Shown in pieces: positions 58,899 through 64,000 of a stretch of DNA of 64,000 nt. The DNA lies in assembly GCA_030144725.1 (NCBI GenBank), contig JASKMD010000017.1, positions 824,228-888,227 on the forward strand, written 5' to 3'. Numbering within the stretch: position 1 is the first letter of the stretch; the number at the start of each line of letters is the position of its first letter. The notes beneath the pieces are model-generated. The model saw only the letters and a program-made list of their open reading frames with translations, had not been told where the DNA came from and searched no databases. Source of the stretch: Haematococcus lacustris (lineage: Eukaryota > Chlorophyta > Chlorophyceae > Chlamydomonadales > Haematococcaceae). A program made the translations under genes and the position numbers.

Positions 58899-60723
58899 GG
58901 TTACTTCACGACATCGCTTCTTTGAGTGGTCGGTTAAGGATGATGGCGGTTACTAATCATGACAAACCACCGGCTGAATCGGGGGACCCCAACTAACAGA
59001 AAACCTACCCCTGGTAGTAGGACGGCTGTAACTCTGCACTCCCTGCGCCAAATATTATGCTAGATGATTCATAATGTAGGCAACCCGGCCAGCTACCTTT
59101 CACCCACTTTATAGAATTATCCAGTCAGTAGGCCGTGCACAGCAAAGCATCAAAGTTAGTGATTCAAATTTGAGCCGTTGCGGAGCATGCAGTCATCGCT
59201 GTGACCGCCCGCGTCGCTTAGGCTGCTCTACACGAGCACGCGCATCAGCAGCAGCAGTCGGATCGGAAAGCGGTTGCGGCAATGTGGCAATGAGCCCACC
59301 TCCCCCCCATACCTAGAGGGCAATGCCACAGCTCGACCATTCACTTCGACCAGGACTTACAACATGCTACTTACTAGGTTAAGCTCCTCTAAGACAGTGT
59401 TACAAACGCTCATACTCAGCTAAGCCAAGAGCTCACTTTGGTCGGTGACCCCCAACTCCCTTAGCCGATTTCAGAGCTAGGGCCATGCAGTCAGTCACAC
59501 AACACCACACTATGACCGAATCTGGACTCGTCTCCTCTGAGAGTTATACTCTTCTACATGCCATCCACCTGCGTACAAAGTTTCATTGCTCAACAGCCAC
59601 CCCACAGTGGTGTTCTGGGAGGGGTGGGTTGGGAGGGGTGGGCTAGCAGGGGGTGTGCTTGGGGAGGGGGCGAGGGGAAGGGCTGGGAGGGGGTGGGCAG
59701 GCTCAATGAGGTGGGCTCCTGCAATGATGGGTAAAGGGGGGGCGGGCATGGTGAGTCGTTGCATGCCGTGGCCTTGAACCTGCCTAGTGAACATGATGTA
59801 ACTTCAAAGCTGTCAAACTGAACGAGGCCTGGGCTGTTTGTTGTGCGGTTTGTTTCACTAGATGCGCCAATGGGTCATAAACAAACATTTCGTGTCGCTT
59901 TTTCTCTAACTGCAGCCGGTGCAACACAGTGGAGGACACAGTGGAGGAGGGGGGGTGTAACCCGGTGATACCTTAGTGTGCGCCGACCCAAATGATGTCT
60001 TCGGCGAGAAGCGAACACGAATATATGTTTCAATCACCCCGTCTAGGTGCCCTGCACGCCCGGCAGGCATCGCGTTGGGTGTTGGCCGGACATTCCATTT
60101 GTGCACAACCAGCTCACTACGCTAGGTAGATGGGTCCACAGCGATGCGGCTCACCGTGCCAAGGAGACCCGTCTCGCCGATGTGATTTGTTCGCGGGCAC
60201 ATGTGGCAGTACGCAAGCAAAGACTCCAATGGCTAGCGCTGATGGTCAGATAACGCGGACTAAGCCGCCAATGCCAATGTGATAATCGCTATCGCAAACG
60301 GTGCAGTATTGAGGGGGTAATCGCATGCATGGTAATCCCAGGATCCCAGGCAGCCTGCACCTGTGCCGCGGCCTGCCCGGAGGCGGCGAGAACACTCGGC
60401 CAAGCGCAGCAGTCGCTGCCGTGCTGGCCGCGCCCCCCGACCTTCGGACCCGCCTTGAAGCAATCCCACGCTACCTCATTGACTATAACAAGAAAAGGAA
60501 GCCGACAAGGCCCTGTTGCGCAAGTGGCAGCGCCAGTTGCAGCGGTAGCCGACTACAACTCAAGACAATCCCAACATGAAAAACCAACTAGTAGGGGAGC
60601 TCTGGCGACAAGCACACACACTAGAGTGGCTGAGCTGAAGTGGGCGTTAAGCACACTGTCAGTAGCCTTTACAATGATGCGCTCGCAGCCGGCTATCCCT
60701 CCCATTGCAATTGTTCGATTACA
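58899..60723. other. Spacer between SEC24 and the DDE transposon
   Basis: 1.8 kb without a gene that I can support. It has a G-rich stretch on the plus strand (59615-59745) and one copy of the dispersed sequence (60272-60345). Short ORFs here have no recognisable domains. Confidence 0.6.
60272..60345 (+). repeat. Dispersed ~75-bp sequence, copy 2
   Basis: Shares 'gctatcgcaaacggtgca' with 12079-12155; the second half (hairpin part) is diverged ('ggtaatcccaggatccc'). Confidence 0.5.
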
Positions 60724-63313
60724 GGTCACCCCCGCCATTGGCCCCGCAAATGTGAGACGGTCTGGGGCGCGAATCTCCGTGTAGCTCGCGACAAAGTTTT
60801 GGCGCAGTTGGGTGTAACAGGCGTATCCGGCACCCCGCAGCCGCAAAACACTAGCTCAGATCGGCGCCCGCCCAAACCTGACCTGTGCTTTCCGCTCCTA
60901 AAAGACTCACGCACATCATAAGGCGAGGCTGGCAGTCCTTCTACGCACGCCGTAAGCCAACGGCACAAGTGCAGTACGCCTGCTTGCATGTCAGTGCATG
61001 GAGCATATAGTTCGTGCATATGCGCACAAGTCAGCAAGCTGGCACCCCTTACCTCACTTACGTTGCGGCATGACTCTATGTAAATGTAAGCTGCCTTATG
61101 ACAGCGCTACATCATCACTTGGCAATATGTTGTCGGGATGCCTCGGGATGGCTCTGGCTTTCAGTGTTACATCTGCCGTGGTGCCTCAACCTTCTTCCTC
61201 AACTTCAGCAGGCACATGTCACGCAACTCATTCTTTGATTTACTTGACACCCCTCTGATGTTATTGTGCTTGCACCATGCTTTCAATAGGTCCTTGTTCA
61301 GTGTATCGAATTGAGGCATATCAGGGGTGTCCAAGCGCATGAGCCTAATACATTCTGCATTCAAAGCAGCTTGCCTAGCAGCTTCCTTGTCTAGCAGCAT
61401 GGGCATTGGCTCAAGAGGCATCGAACCACGGCATTGTGCACCACACGGCTGAGGGGGGTTGCTCATGCGTGCACCACAAGCACATGCCGTCATTGACCAC
61501 ATGAGCTCACCCTCGGTAGTAGCAGGAAAATACATGCTGTGTTGTGCACGAGACCCTTGTACTGTACCCTTGAAGCTGTCAGCATCCTCATCTTGCTTGT
61601 AGCACTCCTTCACCAACCCCTCATCCAATACCAAGCACTCCCTCCTCATCACTTTTGCCCTGTCCCGGTGGGCCTTGCATGCACCAACTTGGGATGCAGG
61701 CTCTGTGTGCTTATTATTGAAAGCAGCTGTCAGCTGTTGAGCCCTACACGTGGCCAAGCCATCATGATCTGCCAGGACCATATCCCTGAGCTTATGCTTT
61801 AAGACTCCACCCTCCGAGTCATGCCTGCCCTTGAAGTGGGAGGTGGCACCATACGACCACCACAATGGCACAGACAAGTTCAGTGCCATGCGACGATGTT
61901 GTTGCAATGCTGGGGTACCTTTGAACTGCCCTGCACAACCATCAGACCACATGAACAACTCCTGCAAGTCCATGCCAGCGTTGTGCTTTAAGTGGGCAAT
62001 CACCTGATACAATGCGGCCTGTGTGGCTGGTGCGCTCTGATCATTGCCATCTGTCAAGACATAAACCGTCTCTTCCCTGTATGCATCACTGGCAGTTTTA
62101 AAGTACACACATGCTACAAGGATGCCCACAGTGTGTGGGCACCAGTGCTCTGATTGAATCTCTTGTGGCCGCTGCACGGTGAAGCGTTCTGACCAGTCAC
62201 AGGATATGACAACCATGCCAGGGTGACTGCTGTGTACAGTTGTCTGGTGCGCCCTGAATGTGGCAAGCTGGTGGTGTGCTATATGGTGGTGCCAGATGTA
62301 CTCTGGCAGCTGTTGATTCAGCAAAGCCAATGCCTCATGCACATTGTGCTCAAGGTACACTAACTCTACCTTTTGTGGACCCTTCTCTTGCTGTTTGGGG
62401 GCATATTGTTTCCCTGCACGTTGGCATGCATCTACCACGCAGCCCATCAACACGCTAGCGCGGCCAAAGACAACCTGGTAGCGGCCGTGGCACGCATCCT
62501 CCCCCACTCTCTCAACCGTCACAAACCCATTCCTACTCTTGGCTGCACTTGTGAGTCCACAAACAGCACACAGTCTAGCATCGGGCTCATCCCTGGCTGT
62601 TGGACTATTGAGATAAGGGTGGTAGTATGTCGACGGCATCCTGCGCATAGAAACACATAAACATGTTTGCTCAACATATTGAGGCGTAGCGTCGTTCATA
62701 AGAAATAATAAGAGATGAAAGTCGGGCAGGTGACTGTTGTGTGCTACCCTCACCAGTTCATGCCTGTCATGCATTGCGCAAGTGTGCGCGTGAACATCAA
62801 ACTGACCCGGACTGAGTGAGGTGAATTACAACCTTACTCACCTCTTGCTCACTGTTCTCAAGAGCTGATTCCCTTGCTGCACTCCTGCTTGGAAGAGCCT
62901 TGGGCTGCTGTGGGTTTGATGCTGATCCTCACAACAGCCAAGCACCTGTGGAGGTCAGCAGGTTTGGTTGCATGTGTTGACATTGTATGCAAAACGCACT
63001 AAGAAACAGCACCCCGTGCTTACCTGAGATGTATTCGCGAGTTGCCCAGTCCAACGGCAGCAAAGGCTGCTCGGCACGGAAATGCCCCGGCCACCAATTC
63101 ATCTCTCCTGTTGCGAAACGCATATAAACAGATGGAGAATGACATAGCGAAGCTAATCAAGTCGTCGAGACAATGCAGTACAATCGACAAAAGAGGGCCT
63201 AACCTGCTAGCGACACCGTTGTGAGATGTAGAGCCCGATGGTGGAAGAAGTACATGCAGCGGATCAAAGACGGTGCCAAAAAGTGAATTGCGGGGCCAAT
63301 GGCGGGGGTGACC
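60724..63313 (-). mobile_element. DNA transposon with 26-bp inverted ends and TACA duplication (2590 bp)
   Basis: The left end begins GGTCACCCCCGCCATTGG and matches the reverse complement of the right end over 26 bp without a mismatch. Both sides are flanked by TACA (60720-60723 and 63314-63317), a 4-bp target duplication. A single long ORF on the minus strand (61167-62774) fills most of it. I cannot assign a superfamily from ends and TSD alone. Confidence 0.8.
61167..62774 (-). CDS. Putative DDE-type transposase (unclassified), 535 aa
   Basis: Uninterrupted ORF inside the TACA-flanked element. The middle contains ISCDWSERF (Asp193), then ELFMWSDGCAGQFKG (Asp278), then YGATSHFKGRHDSEGGVLKH (Asp319/Glu321). 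Asp ... SDG-x-A-x-Q-(F/Y)-K ... TSH-x-KG-x-D-x-x-GG resembles an RNase H-like domain that I know from many uncharacterised repeat-encoded proteins; I infer Asp193, Asp278 and Asp319 or Glu321 as catalytic. An N-terminal C-x2-C (Cys69, Cys72) may bind zinc. The last ~40 residues (LKAWCKHNNIRGVSSKSKNE) look like a SAP DNA-binding motif. The stop codon TAA overlaps a TGTAA poly(A) motif (61167-61171 on the plus strand reads TTACA). The frame is intact, so the element may be autonomous. Confidence 0.65.
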   Translation of the reverse strand: MHDRHELVRVAHNSHLPDFHLLLFLMNDATPQYVEQTCLCVSMRRMPSTYYHPYLNSPTARDEPDARLCAVCGLTSAAKSRNGFVTVERVGEDACHGRYQVVFGRASVLMGCVVDACQRAGKQYAPKQQEKGPQKVELVYLEHNVHEALALLNQQLPEYIWHHHIAHHQLATFRAHQTTVHSSHPGMVVISCDWSERFTVQRPQEIQSEHWCPHTVGILVACVYFKTASDAYREETVYVLTDGNDQSAPATQAALYQVIAHLKHNAGMDLQELFMWSDGCAGQFKGTPALQQHRRMALNLSVPLWWSYGATSHFKGRHDSEGGVLKHKLRDMVLADHDGLATCRAQQLTAAFNNKHTEPASQVGACKAHRDRAKVMRRECLVLDEGLVKECYKQDEDADSFKGTVQGSRAQHSMYFPATTEGELMWSMTACACGARMSNPPQPCGAQCRGSMPLEPMPMLLDKEAARQAALNAECIRLMRLDTPDMPQFDTLNKDLLKAWCKHNNIRGVSSKSKNELRDMCLLKLRKKVEAPRQM

Positions 63314-63369
63314 TACAGCTCGTGTTTTTTTGTATAGCATGAGGGCTGTAGGGATTAAAACCTGTATGT

Positions 63370-63435
63370 CTGCGTATATGCCATCAAAAACGGTTTAGAG
63401 TATTTGCATATAGATTACCAACCCTATGTTGGGAA
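63370..63435 (+). repeat. Dispersed ~75-bp sequence, copy 3
   Basis: 'catcaaaaacggtt' and 'gattaccaaccctatgttgg' match 12079-12155 in order and orientation. It ends about 30 bp before the ATG at 63463. Confidence 0.55.
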
Positions 63436-63462
63436 CGCCTAAGCCCAACCTGCCTGCCATAG

Positions 63463-63769
63463 ATGCATGGAGGCCATGCTGCCATGTCAACGGTGCGGTT
63501 TCGTCAGGAGAAAACTGCGCCCTTTACCGCAGACGCGTCACAGGAAGCGGAAGGCAACTGCACGCTTGGAAGGAAGGGGAAGGTGGCCGAGATGGACGGG
63601 TTTGACGGGTTTGACGGGTCGCGTGTCCTGGGTAGATCACCTAGCTCCCTGGACCGTATCAAGGCCGTCCTGATGCAAGCCGATTTCAGCGAGGACTTGG
63701 GTCGAATGGCAAACCTGGACGCTCCGCCGCACGTCATGGTGCGCGCCCAACCATTCACGTACTTCCGAG
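63463..63769 (+). CDS. First exon of an unidentified protein, continues beyond the right edge
   Basis: Starts at ATG 63463 (or the second ATG at 63484) and reads about 102 codons to a possible 5' splice site at 63770. The product is hydrophilic, with DGFDGFDGSRVLGRSPSSLD and IKAVLMQADFSEDLGRMANL. I recognise no domain. A following segment from 63809 (MGLPPPTPASGRGPGYIRPL, to a GT after 'attctacag') would join in phase but implies a 39-bp intron, shorter than the others here. The call rests on codon character and on the upstream sequence shared with 12 kb. Confidence 0.35.
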
Positions 63770-64000
63770 GTGTATAGGTCAATGTTGACAAATCCGGGTT
63801 TCCCGCAGCCATGGGTCTCCCCCCTCCGACCCCAGCTTCCGGCCGCGGCCCGGGATACATTCGCCCGCTGACGGCACTGTGCTGCATTCCCTATTCTACA
63901 GGGGCGGCGTAATTTGTTTAAGTGCCATTCCCTCAATTTACAAAGCACTGCTTCAAGCCTGCCGAGCTATATAGGCACGGGAAGCGGACCCGACTGCAGC

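Noticed and set aside
60640..60921. Plus-strand ORF with GHPRHWPRK, mirrored by a minus-strand ORF at 63020-63340
   Set aside because: The shared peptide is the translation of the 26-bp inverted ends of the DDE transposon, not a conserved protein.

Overview
Nuclear DNA of a green alga, most likely Chlamydomonadales (Chlorophyta). The host genes are split into many short exons, introns are packed with minisatellites and (CTG)n-type repeats, TGTAA (the chlorophyte poly(A) signal) follows two gene ends, and the largest mobile element is a dual-endonuclease non-LTR retrotransposon of the Dualen/RandI type, first described in Chlamydomonas. Gene models below were built by hand from splice sites and phase; no transcript data were available.

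Layout. (1) 333-9957, minus strand: 5' and middle part of a gene for an armadillo-repeat protein with a C-terminal TIR domain, including a 16-bp micro-exon; it runs off the left edge. Its introns hold dispersed repeats, exon fragments and a TA-flanked MITE. (2) 9958-12451: repeat-rich spacer with two same-length, apparently identical hAT-type MITEs (8-bp target duplications) and a 578-bp (GCCCCC)n tract. (3) 12452-16222, plus: a five-exon family-2 glycosyltransferase of bacterial TIGR04283 type. (4) 16372-34880: an 18.5-kb CACTA/EnSpm-like DNA transposon with inverted ends and a 3-bp target duplication (AGA). Its tnp2-like transposase has one in-frame stop; a second spliced gene follows it. 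(5) Nested in a transposase intron is a complete 13.7-kb non-LTR retrotransposon (16937-30683) with a perfect 12-bp target duplication and one uninterrupted 4522-codon frame. (6) 35700-37016, minus: a small WW-domain membrane protein. (7) 37540-48409, plus: an 18-exon organellar glycyl-tRNA synthetase (bacterial alpha and beta subunits fused), divergent from the WW gene. (8) 49154-58727, plus: a 19-exon SEC24 COPII coat gene. (9) 60724-63313: a DNA transposon with 26-bp inverted ends, a TACA target duplication and a DDE-like ORF on the minus strand. (10) 63463 to the right edge: start of an unidentified gene.

The most unusual system is the retrotransposon. Its second protein starts with a short hydrophobic stretch ending in a 2A-like ribosome-skipping motif (GDVEPNPGP), followed by two tandem Josephin-like cysteine protease domains, an APE endonuclease, reverse transcriptase, PHD finger, RNase H, a CCHC motif and a restriction-like endonuclease. 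Its first protein region contains five intron-like segments with canonical ends. Removing them gives a free-standing ORF1 with its own stop; keeping them leaves one open frame running through the 2A motif into ORF2. This suggests a splice-controlled choice between ORF1 alone and an ORF1-ORF2 read-through that 2A would separate.
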